Below the pieces are notes generated by a model. It did no database searches. It was not told where the DNA came from and worked only from the letters and a program-made list of their open reading frames with translations. A program made the translations under genes and the position numbers. This document shows positions 63,885 through 64,000 of a DNA stretch of 64,000 nt, in pieces; position 1 is the first letter of the stretch, and each line of letters starts with the position of its first letter. The stretch is from Algibacter_G agarivorans (GTDB taxonomy: Bacteria > Bacteroidota > Bacteroidia > Flavobacteriales > Flavobacteriaceae), in assembly GCF_039543245.1 (NCBI RefSeq), contig NZ_BAABJJ010000010.1:87648-151647 (forward strand). The letters are read 5' to 3'.

Positions 63885-64000
63885 ATGAGTAAATATAGAA
63901 AATTAACGCATGTGTATTACAAATGTGGCTATCACATTGTCTTCACGCCCAAGTATCGTTTTCAGATACTTGAGGGAATGGTCAAATCATTGGTTGAGCA
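63885..64000 (+). CDS. tnpA: IS200/IS605-family TnpA transposase, partial
   Basis: The frame opens at the ATG at 63,885 and runs off the window edge after 38 codons. It reads a Y-R-K-L start, then YKCGYHIVFTPKYRFQIL, the conserved beginning of HUH/Y1 transposases that move as single-stranded DNA using hairpins at their ends. Whether the gene is intact or belongs to the TnpA-REP (RAYT) branch cannot be decided from this part. Confidence 0.85.
   Translation, partial: MSKYRKLTHVYYKCGYHIVFTPKYRFQILEGMVKSLVE

Noticed and set aside
1..64000. Search for tRNA, rRNA, CRISPR arrays and riboswitches
   Set aside because: No cloverleaf-like text, regularly spaced repeats or known aptamer core was seen on reading either strand; short degenerate structures could be missed.

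Overview
The window comes from a low-GC marine-type member of the Bacteroidota, most likely family Flavobacteriaceae. The evidence is a PorX-type response regulator with a PglZ domain, a type IX secretion (T9SS) C-terminal sorting domain on a secreted protein, OMP_b-brl_3-type TonB-linked receptors, Bacteroidota-style -7 boxes (TAnnTTTG) and the lpxD-lpxC gene order. The genus cannot be fixed from the sequence alone.

Layout. Positions 1-14,680 are mostly housekeeping: lipid A synthesis (lpxC partial, lpxD), an HD-domain phosphohydrolase, porX, tsaE, a small membrane-peptide pair with overlapping frames, a TonB-linked outer-membrane barrel, alanine dehydrogenase with a DUF4258-like protein, a sugar-transferase/dehydratase pair, proline dehydrogenase and aroB. 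A perfect 20-bp-stem terminator at 14,636-14,679 closes this part.

Positions 14,693-51,416 form a large capsule/exopolysaccharide locus of Wzx/Wzy/Wzc type. It holds the export operon (wzc, wza, a FlaA1/CapD dehydratase and a DegT aminotransferase), three separate asparagine-synthase-like amidotransferases, and a nucleotide-sugar block (UDP-glucuronate 4-epimerase, WbpP/TviC-like epimerase, UDP-glucose dehydrogenase, TviB/WbpO-like dehydrogenase). It also holds an MBOAT/SGNH O-acyltransferase pair, a MurJ-like flippase, a polymerase, five GT4 glycosyltransferases and a TupA-like ATP-grasp protein. Two secreted carbohydrate-active proteins lie inside it: a pectate-lyase-like lipoprotein and a PIG-L deacetylase with tandem Calx-beta/discoidin modules and a T9SS tail. 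The logic points to a uronic-acid-rich polymer whose carboxyls are amidated or otherwise capped, possibly trimmed at the surface by its own lyase and deacetylase.

Positions 51,805-63,528 are a second accessory module, richer in G+C by eye in its central part. A CDP-glucose pathway (rfbF, rfbG, an abequose-synthase-like reductase) on the + strand is flanked by minus-strand SDRs, an ATP-grasp ligase, a two-domain GT2, an SMP-30/gluconolactonase-like protein, a PglC-like initiating transferase and an NTF2-like protein. No rfbH is visible, so a CDP-6-deoxyhexose is more likely than a 3,6-dideoxyhexose.

Signs of genome flux: a decayed IS982-family element next to an MBOAT gene fragment (30.7-31.5 kb), a truncated APC/cation-chloride transporter fragment (46.2-46.7 kb), unassigned debris at 62.3-62.6 kb, and two tandem IS200/IS605-type left ends with hairpins running off the right edge. 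No tRNA, rRNA or CRISPR array was seen. All calls rest on reading motifs by eye; no similarity search was run.
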